Positions 7,893-16,174 of a DNA stretch of 35,365 nucleotides are shown here, in pieces. Made by a program: the position numbers and the translations under genes. The DNA is from DASYYE01 sp035946955 (GTDB lineage Bacteria > Actinomycetota > Actinomycetes > Streptosporangiales > Streptosporangiaceae): contig DASYYE010000550.1 in the NCBI GenBank assembly GCA_035946955.1, forward strand, positions 1 to 35,365, written 5' to 3'. The stretch's first letter is position 1. The number at the start of each line of letters is the position of its first letter. The notes beneath the pieces are model-generated. The model searched no databases, was not told where the DNA came from, and saw nothing but the letters and a program-made list of their open reading frames with translations.

Positions 7893-9238
7893 GGGGCGAC
7901 CGCGATGGACACGCCGAAACCCTTGGCAAGCTGGATCGGCTTGCCCGGTGTGTTGGTGGCCGTGTTGATCGGTGTCACCGAGCGGCCGCAGAGGACGTAG
8001 GCTGTGCGCCCGTCCGGGGTGATCACGATGGCCTGGGTGGCCACGCCAACCCCGATCGGCTTTCCAGCCGTGTTGGTGGCGGTGTCGATCGGCGTCGCCC
8101 AGTTTCCGCCAAGGGCGTAGGCGGTGCGCCCGTCAGGGGTGACCGCGATCGGCCCGGGATTGGTCCTCTCCAGCCTGATCGGCTCTCCGGCCGTGTTGGT
8201 GGCGGTGTCGATCGGTGTGACCGTGGCCCCGGACCAGCCAAAGCTGGCGACGTAGGCTGTGCGCCCGTCCGGAGTGATCGCGATGTAGAGAGGGTCACTG
8301 CCGACCGTGATCGGCTTCCCGGCGGTGTTGGTAATGGTGTCGATCGGTGTCACCGTGCCCGTGTTGTTGCGGGAGCCGGTGTTGAGGACGTATGCGGTCC
8401 TCCCGTCCGGAGTGACCGCGATGGGACCGGGCTCCGGGCCACCGACCGTGATCGGCTTGCCGGGGGTGTTGGTGGCGGTGCTGATCGGTGTGACCGTGCT
8501 GGGGATCTTCAAGTTCGAACTGTCGTTGACGACGTATGCGGTGCGCCCGTCCGGGGTGACCGCGATTTCGACGGGGTTCCTGCCGACCGCTATGGGCTTG
8601 CCGGGGGTGTTGGTGGCGGCGCTGATCGGTGTCACCGTTCCGGGGTGGTTCGAGTCCGCGCCGATGCTGGCGACGTACACGGTCTTCCCGTCCGGGGTGA
8701 CCGCGATGGCATCGGGGTACACGCCCACCTTGATCGGTTTCCCGGCCGTGTTGGTAATGGTGTCGATCGGTGTCACCGTGCCCGTTGACCCGGCCACGCC
8801 ACGGTTGAGGACGTATGCGGTCTTCCCGTCCGGGGTGAAGACGATCGGCCCGGACCCCGCCCTGATCGGCTTGCCCGCAGTGCCGGTGGCCAGCGAGATC
8901 GGCGTCACCCCGGTCTGCTCCGGACCCGTGAGCTGCATCACCGGTACGGGGTGGCGCTCACCCGGGCTGACCCCGCCGATCTCCCAGCCGACGTAGGCGG
9001 TGGCCGGCGGTGCCGGGTGCCCGGTCTGCGGCCCGGCAGGTGAGTGAGCGAAGGCCCTGGCGAGCACCGGGATGGCAACCGCCGCCACCGCGACGGCAGC
9101 CAGTGCGCTCACCGTCAACAGGCGGGCGGCCTGGCGCCGGGCCGAGCGGCGGATCCGTGGCATGGGGTCCTCCCAGGTGGTCGGTTCGCGGCGCGGATCC
9201 TTCAGTGCCTCGCGGATGCGCTCCTCCAACTCGTTCAT
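7889..9238 (-). CDS. Membrane-anchored YVTN beta-propeller coupled to a SigE-family sigma factor
   Basis: A 449-residue protein. A short cytoplasmic N-terminus (MNELEERIREALKDP, then RRSARRQAAR) resembles those of proteins coupled to SigE-family sigma factors. One transmembrane helix follows at about residues 40-60, and then an extracytoplasmic domain with seven full repeats plus a closing half repeat. Each repeat has the form P-I-x-V-G-x-x-P-x-x-I-A-V-T-P-D-G-(R/K)-T-A-Y-V followed by T-V-T-P-I-(D/S)-T-x-T-N-T-(A/P)-G-K, the YVTN/surface-layer propeller type; the split repeat would close the ring. The start ATG overlaps the sigma stop (ATGA at 9235-9238), which implies coupled expression. 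A role as sensor or anti-sigma factor is inferred from position. The repeats are very alike in DNA as well, suggesting recent expansion or gene conversion. Confidence 0.87.
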   Translation of the reverse strand: MNELEERIREALKDPRREPTTWEDPMPRIRRSARRQAARLLTVSALAAVAVAAVAIPVLARAFAHSPAGPQTGHPAPPATAYVGWEIGGVSPGERHPVPVMQLTGPEQTGVTPISLATGTAGKPIRAGSGPIVFTPDGKTAYVLNRGVAGSTGTVTPIDTITNTAGKPIKVGVYPDAIAVTPDGKTVYVASIGADSNHPGTVTPISAATNTPGKPIAVGRNPVEIAVTPDGRTAYVVNDSSNLKIPSTVTPISTATNTPGKPITVGGPEPGPIAVTPDGRTAYVLNTGSRNNTGTVTPIDTITNTAGKPITVGSDPLYIAITPDGRTAYVASFGWSGATVTPIDTATNTAGEPIRLERTNPGPIAVTPDGRTAYALGGNWATPIDTATNTAGKPIGVGVATQAIVITPDGRTAYVLCGRSVTPINTATNTPGKPIQLAKGFGVSIAVAP

Positions 9239-9753
9239 GTGCTGCTCCCTTGCCGTACCTGGCAGGACACCTCGGCGGGAGCCAGCAGGCCGGCGAGCCG
9301 TTTCAGTGCCCGTGCCGACTGGCTCTTCACCGTCCCGGTCGAGGTGCCCATGACCGCCGCGGTCTGCGCCTCGGACAGGTCCTCGAAGTAGCGCAGCACG
9401 ACCACGGCGCGCTGCCGGGCCGGCAGCACCCGCAACGCGCGCCAGACGGCATCACGGTCGTCGGAGCGCCCGGCGTGGTCTTCCACGAAGCTGTGGTCCA
9501 CGGGGTCGGCGGTCACCCACTCCCTGCCCGCGTGCCTGCGGTACCACGACGCGTAGCTGTTGACCATGACCTTGCGCACGAAAGCGCGTGGGTCATCGAT
9601 ATGGTGCAGGCGCCACGCGAGCAGGGACCGGCCCAAGGCGGTCTGCACCAGGTCCTCGGCGGCGTGCCGGTCCCCCGTCAGCGCATAGCCCAGGCGAAGC
9701 AGGCCGGGGAGGGCACCTGCGACAAACTCCGCGAACTCGTCTTCTCTCGCCAT
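9235..9753 (-). CDS. SigE-family (ECF) RNA polymerase sigma factor
   Basis: A 172-residue sigma factor of the actinobacterial SigE family. Region 2 spans about residues 5-75 (FAEFVAGALPGLLRLGYALTGD, AAEDLVQTALGR, and PRAFVRKVMVNSYASWYRR). Region 4 spans about 105-155 (LRVLPARQRAVVVLRYFEDLSE with the helix-turn-helix at AAVMGTSTGTVKSQSARALKRL). The ATG at 9751-9753 is preferred to an upstream frame extension because AAGGGAG lies nine bases before it and the family homology begins at MAREDEF. Its stop overlaps the start of the propeller gene, forming a two-gene operon. The C-terminal tail (PAEVSCQVRQ) is short and unremarkable. Confidence 0.92.
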   Translation of the reverse strand: MAREDEFAEFVAGALPGLLRLGYALTGDRHAAEDLVQTALGRSLLAWRLHHIDDPRAFVRKVMVNSYASWYRRHAGREWVTADPVDHSFVEDHAGRSDDRDAVWRALRVLPARQRAVVVLRYFEDLSEAQTAAVMGTSTGTVKSQSARALKRLAGLLAPAEVSCQVRQGSST

Positions 9754-10118
9754 GGCAGCCGGCTCCCTTTGCGGACTACCCTGTAAGACCACTTCTGCGG
9801 CGCCCGGGTTGTCAGCCTGCGGAGTAATTTGTACGGCAAGCTGGGCAGTCGGGCACCGCAAGGGGACCGTCGGCGCTTCCCTGTCGTCACCTGTCACTGC
9901 CCGGGACTTCCCCCGGGCGTAAAGAAGTGTTCACTTTCGGCGCCTAGGCAAAATCCAGCCTGACGGACATACGATGATCTGCCGACGTGTTACGCGGGCC
10001 TGTCGGCAGCGAGGGAGCCAGGGGGTGGGGCGTGTCACTGCCGCATTGCAGGACTGGCCGAACCACCGGGTTGCTCGCGGTAATGTGCACGCACTTGAGT
10101 CATTGGAGCGTGGGGTCG
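9754..10118. promoter_or_regulatory. Divergent control region between the sigma factor and the PstS-PknG operon
   Basis: This 365-base gap carries no convincing gene. It holds a GC hairpin (GCCCGGG at 9899-9905 with CCCGGGC at 9912-9918), a dyad AAGTG-TT-CACTT at 9925-9936, and within it GTTCACTTTCG at 9929-9939, which resembles one unit of the actinobacterial PhoP direct repeat. TACGAT at 9970-9975 could be a -10 box for the rightward operon, giving a leader of about 135 bases. GGAG at 10105-10108 is the probable ribosome site for the lipoprotein gene. Confidence 0.4.
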
Positions 10119-11246
10119 GTGGCTCTGCGGTATCGCATGGTGCTAGCTGCGATGGTTGCTGTCCCGGTGGCGCTTGTGGCCGCCTGCACGAGCAGTCCGG
10201 GACCGGCCGTCAGTTCCCTGCCAGGATCCTCCCAGTCCGGCGGTAGCATCCCTTCCTCGCCCGCCCCGGGCCATGCGACCATCTCCGAAACCGGCAGTAC
10301 CCTGCTGTTCCCGCTGATGGGTACCTGGGCGACCGCATACCACCAGCAGTTCCCGAACATCTCCATCACCACCGCGGGCACGGGCTCGGGAAAGGGCAAG
10401 GCCGAGGCGTCCGCCGGGAAGGTCGACATCGGCGCCTCCGATGCGTACCTGTCCAGCGGCGAGCTGGTCCAGAACCCAGCGCTGGTCAATGTCCCGCTCG
10501 CCATCTCGGCCCAGCAGGTCAACTACAACCTCCGGCTGCCAGCTAATGTCCACCTCAAGCTGGACGGCCAGGTGCTCGCCGCGATGTACCAGGGGAAGAT
10601 CACCACCTGGAACGACCGGGCGATCGCCGCCCTCAACCCCGGTGTCGCCCTGCCCGCCACCAGGGTCGTGCCACTGCACCGCTCGGACAGCTCAGGTGAC
10701 ACCTTCCTGTTCACCAGTTACCTGTCCACCCACGACCCCGCCTGGAACACCGCGATCGGCTACGGCACCACCGTGGCCTGGCCAAACGTTTCGGGGGCCC
10801 TCGCCGAAAAAGGCAACAAGGGCATGGTGGCCGGATGCCAGGCCACCCCCGGCTGTGTCGCCTACGCCGGAATCAGCTACCTGTCCACGGCACTGGCCGA
10901 CGGCCTCGGCGAGGCGCAGCTTGCCAACACCTTCGGCCAGTACGTGCTGCCCACCGCCGCGACCATCCAGGCCGCGGTCCAGAGCTTTGTGTCCGCCACA
11001 CCCCCCAACGAGACGATCTCCATGGTTGACGGCCCGGCGTCCGGCGGTTACCCGATCGTGAACTACGAGTACGCGATCGTCAGCACGAGGCAGCGCAGCG
11101 CGGCCACCGCACGTGACATCAAAGCGTTCCTGCACTGGGCCATTACCACCGGGAACGGCGCAGGGTTCCTCGGGCAGGTGCGGTTCGAGCCGTTGCCGAA
11201 ATCGGTGGTGTCACTGTCCGGCGCACAGATCACCAGGATCGGCTAA
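10119..11246 (+). CDS. pstS: PstS1-type phosphate-binding lipoprotein
   Basis: A 375-residue periplasmic-type solute-binding protein closely resembling the mycobacterial 38-kDa PstS1. A basic n-region (LRYR), a hydrophobic segment and the lipobox V-A-A-C at about residues 20-23 mark it as a lipoprotein. Phosphate-site segments are present: ETGSTLLFPL, AGTGSGKGKAEA, DIGASDAYLS and the LHRSDSSGDTFLFTSYL loop with its Arg, Asp and Ser. The Cys pair in AGCQATPGCVAY and the C-terminal FLHWAITTGNGAGFL are also as in PstS1. Start GTG 10119 is chosen for its fit to the signal peptide and GGAG at 10105-10108; GTG 10110 is an alternative. No pstC, pstA or pstB follows. Two bases downstream begins a GlnX-like gene, so a sensor role is likely. 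Confidence 0.88.
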   Translation: MALRYRMVLAAMVAVPVALVAACTSSPGPAVSSLPGSSQSGGSIPSSPAPGHATISETGSTLLFPLMGTWATAYHQQFPNISITTAGTGSGKGKAEASAGKVDIGASDAYLSSGELVQNPALVNVPLAISAQQVNYNLRLPANVHLKLDGQVLAAMYQGKITTWNDRAIAALNPGVALPATRVVPLHRSDSSGDTFLFTSYLSTHDPAWNTAIGYGTTVAWPNVSGALAEKGNKGMVAGCQATPGCVAYAGISYLSTALADGLGEAQLANTFGQYVLPTAATIQAAVQSFVSATPPNETISMVDGPASGGYPIVNYEYAIVSTRQRSAATARDIKAFLHWAITTGNGAGFLGQVRFEPLPKSVVSLSGAQITRIG

Positions 11247-11248
11247 CC

Positions 11249-12544
11249 ATGGTCGCCACCCGCACCCGGCCCGCTTCACCCACGACGACGCCCGCCCGGC
11301 TGCGTGCCCTCATGGTCGGCCTGCTGCTGGTGTCGCTGGCCTGGGGTGCGCTGACCACCTGGACGGTCCTGCAGCACTCCTCGGCCGCCAGCAACGTGGT
11401 CACCACCAGTGAGCCGCTCAGCCTGAGTGCGCAGCGCATGTACCAGTCCCTGTCCGACGCGGACGTCACGGCCACGACCGCGTTCCTGGCAGGCCCCAAT
11501 GTGCCGCTCGCAGCCCGCCAGCGTTACGCCGCCGACATCGCCCAGGCCGCGGCCGACCTGGCTGGCCTGATGGATGCCGGGTCGGCCAGCCCGCAACTGC
11601 GCGTCAGCCTGGCAGCGGTGTCGACCGGGCTGCCTGTCTACACGCAGGACGTCGCGCAGGCCCAGACCGAGTACTCACTGGGCTACCTGCTGACTGGCGG
11701 CTCCTTCATGCAGGTGGCCTCGGAGGAGATGCACCTCACGCTGCTCCCGGCCGCGCGGGCCATCTATGCCCAGGAGAACGCCTCGCTCACCGCGGCCAGC
11801 GCGCAGGCGTCCGGGCTGCCATTGGTTGCCGTGGTCATCCTCGCCGCGGTCGGCATCGGCGTCCTCCTGTACCGGGTGCAGAAGTGGCTGACGCAGCGCA
11901 CCCACCGAGTGGTCAACTACGGGCTGATGGTCGCCTCGGTGCTGCTGGCCGCCGCCACCCTGTGGCTGGCTGTCGCCTACGTGGTCGCGCGGGCAGACCT
12001 GGAGCACGGTGTCGGGAACGGTTCCACACCCGCGGAGACGCTCGCCCAGGCTGCCATCGACACCCAGCAGGTGCGTGGTGACGAACTCCTCAACCTGATC
12101 TCACGCAGTGGCGACACCACGTTTGTCGCGGACTCCCACGCCGTCGCCGCCAAGCTCGGCCCCGGTTCCGGCACGCTGCTCACGGACGCGGTCAGCTCAT
12201 CACCCCCGGGCGCGGGCGAGCGGTGGGCCACTGCTGCGGCACATGACGCCCAGGCGTGGTACCTGGTGGACTCCCAGGCGTACCGGCTCGACTCGGCGGC
12301 CCGCTACGCCGCAGAGACCCGGTTGGTGATCGGCACCGGGACGGGCAGCTCGTCCGCCGGGTTCGCCCGGGTGGAGGACGACCTCAGCCGGGCCATCGCC
12401 GCCGACCAGGTGGTGTTCCACACCAGCGCGACCGCGGGCAGCGGTGCCTTTACCGGCCTGGCCGTTGGGATCATCGTGGCCGCGCTGTTGATGGCGGTGG
12501 GCTGCGTCTGGGGCCTGGCGTTGCGGATGGCGGAGTACCGGTGA
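11249..12544 (+). CDS. GlnX-like four-helix membrane sensor protein
   Basis: A 431-residue integral membrane protein with helices at about residues 20-42, 189-208, 223-247 and 400-425. Two large extracytoplasmic helical loops (about 43-188 and 248-399) resemble the four-helix-bundle sensor domains of chemoreceptors. The middle loop between helices 2 and 3 (QKWLTQRTHR) and both ends face the cytoplasm. Length, topology and position between a solute-binding lipoprotein and a PknG-type kinase match GlnX of mycobacteria, which passes the state of the lipoprotein GlnH to PknG. It begins two bases after the lipoprotein stop, so the genes are co-translated. No enzymatic motif is seen. The GlnX assignment rests on topology and gene order; I cannot measure sequence identity here. 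Confidence 0.72.
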   Translation: MVATRTRPASPTTTPARLRALMVGLLLVSLAWGALTTWTVLQHSSAASNVVTTSEPLSLSAQRMYQSLSDADVTATTAFLAGPNVPLAARQRYAADIAQAAADLAGLMDAGSASPQLRVSLAAVSTGLPVYTQDVAQAQTEYSLGYLLTGGSFMQVASEEMHLTLLPAARAIYAQENASLTAASAQASGLPLVAVVILAAVGIGVLLYRVQKWLTQRTHRVVNYGLMVASVLLAAATLWLAVAYVVARADLEHGVGNGSTPAETLAQAAIDTQQVRGDELLNLISRSGDTTFVADSHAVAAKLGPGSGTLLTDAVSSSPPGAGERWATAAAHDAQAWYLVDSQAYRLDSAARYAAETRLVIGTGTGSSSAGFARVEDDLSRAIAADQVVFHTSATAGSGAFTGLAVGIIVAALLMAVGCVWGLALRMAEYR

Positions 12545-12572
12545 GCGCCCCAGCTCACCCCAGGGCGCGGCC

Positions 12573-13790
12573 ATGATCGTGCTGACCCGCGAGCAGGCCG
12601 CGGCGGCCGTTTCCGCCGCGGTGACCGAACGCGACACCATCCAGCAGAACCTGCTCGAACTCGACGGCAGCTTCGGCAAGCGGCTGCTCGCCGGTGCGGC
12701 GCTGACCGGCCAGACGAGGCAGCAATGGGACACCGCATCGGCGGACCTGACCAATTTGTGGCAGACCTACAACGAGTACTCGGCGGTCGTGGACAAGGCC
12801 GCTGAACTGCTGGCCAGTGCGCGGCGTTCGGGTGCGCCCCAGCTTGCCGCAGTGGCCTCCCTGCTGAACGAACCGTCGGTGCGGATGCCCCACACCACGT
12901 CCGCGATGGCACGGGGTGACCTCACCCGTGCTGCGGACGTACCAGTCAAACTGGCCACGGCGGTGCAGGACATGAGACGCGCCTTTGCCCGGGTGGCAAA
13001 GGTGGTCTCGGCCGCCGAGGCTGTCTGGAACCAGACTGTGGACCGGCTGCAGCAGGCCACCGACGACCTCGCGGGGGTCCGGCAGCGCAGCCAGGGGCTG
13101 GGCGACAGTTCCCTCGCCGACGTGCTCGGGCTGGCCGAGACCGACCTCGGCCAGCTGCGCGACGTGCTGAACCACGACCCGCTGGCGCTGTGGCAGGGCG
13201 GTCAGGTCGACACCACGCGGGTCGACCGGCTGATGGCGCGGACCGCCGCGGCGGTGTCCCGGATGAGTGAGATCGCGGCACTGCGGGATACCGCTGGCCA
13301 GCGGATCAGCGTGGTCGCGGCGGCCGTGTCGGCCGCGCGCGACGCGCACCAGGACGCGGTGGCCGCGCAGGAACGGGCCACAGCCAAGATCGCCGTTGCT
13401 GCCCTCACCGCACCGCCGGACGTCGGCGTCCTCGACAGCCGCCTGGCCGGGCTGGACGCGCTCAAGGCCACGGGCCGCTGGACCCGGCTGGCCTCCGAGC
13501 TCGACCTGATCGAGAAACAGGCCGCGGCTACGGCTGCGGGGTGCCGGGACTCGGAGCGGGCAGCCACCGCGCTGCTGGACCGCCGCGATGAACTGCGTGG
13601 CCTGCTGGACGCCTACCAGGCCAGAGCGAGGCGGCTCGGCGCCGCCGAAGACACCGGGCTCGGCGAACAATACGACCGCGCCCACGCGCTGCTGTGGACC
13701 GCGCCGTGTGACCTCGCGGCCGCGGCTGACGCGGTAACCAGATACCAGCAGGCAGTGCTGGCGCTGCCCGGACGAGGACAGCGGCTATGA
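12573..13790 (+). CDS. Helical coiled-coil protein of the PknG operon
   Basis: A 405-residue soluble protein that I do not recognise. It is Ala-, Leu-, Arg- and Asp-rich with long heptad-like stretches from end to end, for example AAAAVSAAVTERDTIQQNLL, DMRRAFARVAKVVSAAEAV and ERAATALLDRRDELRGLLDA. It has no signal peptide, membrane helix or cysteine cluster. A long antiparallel helical bundle or coiled coil is likely, which suggests a scaffold or adaptor between the membrane sensor and the kinase. The ATG at 12573 lies 28 bases after the GlnX-like stop with a weak AGGGCG site. The stop overlaps the kinase start (ATGA at 13787-13790), so it is made together with the kinase. The function is unknown; the operon position is the only clue. 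Confidence 0.75.
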   Translation: MIVLTREQAAAAVSAAVTERDTIQQNLLELDGSFGKRLLAGAALTGQTRQQWDTASADLTNLWQTYNEYSAVVDKAAELLASARRSGAPQLAAVASLLNEPSVRMPHTTSAMARGDLTRAADVPVKLATAVQDMRRAFARVAKVVSAAEAVWNQTVDRLQQATDDLAGVRQRSQGLGDSSLADVLGLAETDLGQLRDVLNHDPLALWQGGQVDTTRVDRLMARTAAAVSRMSEIAALRDTAGQRISVVAAAVSAARDAHQDAVAAQERATAKIAVAALTAPPDVGVLDSRLAGLDALKATGRWTRLASELDLIEKQAAATAAGCRDSERAATALLDRRDELRGLLDAYQARARRLGAAEDTGLGEQYDRAHALLWTAPCDLAAAADAVTRYQQAVLALPGRGQRL

Positions 13791-16174
13791 CCACCACCGC
13801 GATGACCTGCACCCAGCCCGGCTGCAACGGGACCATCGGGGCAGACGGCTACTGCGACACCTGCGGCATGGCCGCCGCACCGGCCGCGCCCGCTGCCGTT
13901 CCGGCCGCCAGCACCAGCGCGTGCACCCAGCCCGGCTGCGGTGGCACTGTCGGGGCAGACGGCTACTGCGACACCTGCGGCATGGCTGGGGCGCCCGCCG
14001 CGCGGAGCGGTGCGTCTGCCCGGTCGGGTTCGGTCCCTTCTACGTCAGGGTCGGCTCCTTCTGGGCGGGGGTCGGGCAGCCGCCGGACACGTTCGGGGAG
14101 CACCCGGTCCTCGCGCGGGCACCTCGGCGCAGGCCTGGTCGAAGTCCCGCCGGTGCCCGCCCGTGACCCGGCCGCCGCTGTGCTCGCCAACCCGATGGTC
14201 CCGGAGAACCGCAGGTTCTGCGGGGTCTGCGAGCGCCCGGTCGGCCGCGGCCGGGACGGGCAGCCTGGGCTGGTCGAGGGATACTGCGCGAACTGCGGCA
14301 ACCCCTTCTCGTTCGCCCCAAGACTGGTCAAGGGTGAACTGGTCGCGGGCCAGTACGAGGTGCTCGGCTGCCTGGCCCACGGCGGGCTCGGCTGGATCTA
14401 CCTGGCCATGGACCGCAACCTCAGCAACCGCTGGGTCGTGCTCAAGGGCCTGCTCAACACCGGCGACGCCGCGGCCCTGGAGGCGGCCGTGGCCGAACGC
14501 CGCTTCCTCGCCGAGGTCGAGCACCCGAACATCGTGGGCGTCTACAACTTCGTCCAGCACGCCGACCGGGTGACCGGGGAGCCAGCCGGCTACATCGTGA
14601 TGGAGTACGTCGGCGGCCGCTCCCTCAAGCAGATCCTGCAGGACAGCCGCAGGACCGGGCAGTCCCTGCCACTGCCGGTCGCGCTGGCCTACGCCATCGA
14701 GGTCCTGCCCGCCCTCGGCTACCTGCACAGCCGCGGGCTGGTGTACTGCGACTTCAAGCCGGACAACGTGATACAGACCGAGGAGCAGCTCAAGCTCATC
14801 GACATGGGCGGGGTACGCCGCATCGATGACGACGAGAGTGCCATCTACGGCACCGTCGGGTACCAGGCACCGGAGATCGCCGATGTGGGGCCCTCCCCAT
14901 CGTCCGACCTCTACACGGTCGGCCGCGCCCTGGCCGTGCTCACCTTCGAGTTCGCCGGGTACCAGAGCACGTTCGAGCACACCCTGCCCGACGCGTCGTC
15001 GGTCCCGGTGCTCAAGGCCAATGAGTCGTTCTACCGGGTGCTGCGGCGCGCCACCGACCCCGACCCCGACCGGCGTTTCGCCTCGGCGGGAGACATGGCC
15101 GAGCAGCTCACTGGCGTGCTGCGGGAAGTGCTCGCGGTCGCTGACGGCAAACCCCGGCCCGCGTTCTCGTCGTTGTTCAGCCCCGAACTGCAGGCACCCG
15201 GCGTGGCTGCCACCATCGGGGACGGCGGCCCAGGATCGCCGCCCGCGCCGCCTGCGGCCGAGGTCGTTGCCGGGCTGCCGGTCCCGCGGGTCGACGCCGC
15301 TGACCCGGCTGCCGGGTACCTCGTGACACTGAGCACGCTCGACAACAAGGCGCGGGCGGCCGCGCTGTCCGCAGCCGTGGCAGGTGAGCAGGGCACCCCG
15401 CCCGAGGTGGCCGAGTCGGCAGAGACCCGGCTGGCACTGGCCCGTGCCCGGATCGTCACTGATGACCTGCCTGGGGCCGCGGCGGTACTGGGTGACCTGG
15501 CTACGGCCGACCCCACTGACTGGCGGGTTGCCTGGTACCAGGGGCTGCATGACCTGGCCGCTGGCAAGCCGAGCGAGGCCTGGGCCGCCTTCGACGCCGT
15601 GTGCGACGCCCTGCCGGGAGAACTCGCACCCAAGCTGGCACTTGGGTTCGCCGCCGAGGCAGCCGGGGACGCCGCTGGTGCGGCGCGGTCGTTCCGGCTG
15701 GTGTGGACGGTGGACCATGCCTACGTAAGCGCGGCCTTCGGGCTGGCCAGGGCCGCGCTGGCCTCCGGTGACCGGGCTGCGGCGGTCGCGGCGCTGGCCG
15801 CGGTGCCCGAGACGTCCAGCCTCCACCAGGCGGCACAGGTCGCCGCAGTGCGCGTCCAGGTCTCGCGCCCCGCCAGCGGGGGCCAGGTTTCGCCCGCTGA
15901 ACTGCACGACGCGGGCGGCCGCCTGGCCCGGCTCAAGCTCGACGCGATCCAGCATGAGCACCTCACGGCCGAGGTTCTCGACGCCGCTCTTGCCGGCCTC
16001 CTCGCCGGGCAGGCCCTGGGCGGCCAGATCCTCGGCTGTGACCTCACCGAGCGCTCGGTGCGGTTCGGGCTGGAGCGCAGCTACCGGGCGCAGGCGCGGC
16101 TCGCCCCGGAATTGCGGCGGCGGATCGAACTGGTCGACCTGGCCAACAGCGTCCGGCCCAGGACGTGGTCATGA
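13787..16174 (+). CDS. pknG: PknG-type serine/threonine kinase with duplicated N-terminal zinc ribbons
   Basis: A 795-residue soluble kinase. Residues 8-26 and 46-64 are two nearly identical zinc ribbons (C-x4-C-x9-C-x2-C), followed by a Ser/Arg/Gly-rich linker (about 70-112). A rubredoxin-like metal site has Cys145, Cys148, Cys167 and Cys170, as in mycobacterial PknG. The kinase domain spans about 185-460: glycine loop LAHGGLGWIY, catalytic Lys220 in WVVLKG, the PknG-specific catalytic loop YCDFKPDN (Asp322, Cys for the usual HR), and IDMGGVRRID with Asp339. A TPR-like helical region fills about 520-795. The start overlaps the previous stop, and its own stop overlaps the phosphatase start. 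In mycobacteria PknG phosphorylates GarA to control the TCA cycle and glutamate metabolism; no GarA is visible here. The extra ribbons are unusual for PknG. Confidence 0.93.
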   Translation: MTTTAMTCTQPGCNGTIGADGYCDTCGMAAAPAAPAAVPAASTSACTQPGCGGTVGADGYCDTCGMAGAPAARSGASARSGSVPSTSGSAPSGRGSGSRRTRSGSTRSSRGHLGAGLVEVPPVPARDPAAAVLANPMVPENRRFCGVCERPVGRGRDGQPGLVEGYCANCGNPFSFAPRLVKGELVAGQYEVLGCLAHGGLGWIYLAMDRNLSNRWVVLKGLLNTGDAAALEAAVAERRFLAEVEHPNIVGVYNFVQHADRVTGEPAGYIVMEYVGGRSLKQILQDSRRTGQSLPLPVALAYAIEVLPALGYLHSRGLVYCDFKPDNVIQTEEQLKLIDMGGVRRIDDDESAIYGTVGYQAPEIADVGPSPSSDLYTVGRALAVLTFEFAGYQSTFEHTLPDASSVPVLKANESFYRVLRRATDPDPDRRFASAGDMAEQLTGVLREVLAVADGKPRPAFSSLFSPELQAPGVAATIGDGGPGSPPAPPAAEVVAGLPVPRVDAADPAAGYLVTLSTLDNKARAAALSAAVAGEQGTPPEVAESAETRLALARARIVTDDLPGAAAVLGDLATADPTDWRVAWYQGLHDLAAGKPSEAWAAFDAVCDALPGELAPKLALGFAAEAAGDAAGAARSFRLVWTVDHAYVSAAFGLARAALASGDRAAAVAALAAVPETSSLHQAAQVAAVRVQVSRPASGGQVSPAELHDAGGRLARLKLDAIQHEHLTAEVLDAALAGLLAGQALGGQILGCDLTERSVRFGLERSYRAQARLAPELRRRIELVDLANSVRPRTWS
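13808..13984 (+). repeat. Direct repeat encoding two zinc ribbons
   Basis: Bases 13808-13870 and 13922-13984 are 63-base copies, 114 bases apart, that differ at only a few positions. Both encode C-T-Q-P-G-C followed by GADGYCDTCGMA. The similarity at the DNA level indicates a recent in-frame duplication within the kinase gene. Confidence 0.85.

Noticed and set aside
8307..8996. A 229-codon plus-strand frame with regular Val/Gly/Thr-rich repeats
   Set aside because: It is the antisense of the YVTN repeats; its regularity comes from the propeller gene on the other strand.
7900..9000. Regularly spaced similar sequences that could suggest a CRISPR array
   Set aside because: The repeats are protein-coding YVTN blades of variable length in an open frame, not short direct repeats with unique spacers.
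9987..10118. A longer N-terminus for the PstS1-like lipoprotein
   Set aside because: It would place about 44 residues before a typical lipoprotein signal peptide and destroy its export logic.
14045..15961. A 638-codon open frame on the minus strand opposite the PknG gene
   Set aside because: It mirrors a clear kinase gene in GC-rich DNA; its translation is low-complexity and shows no family motif, and no ribosome site was seen.
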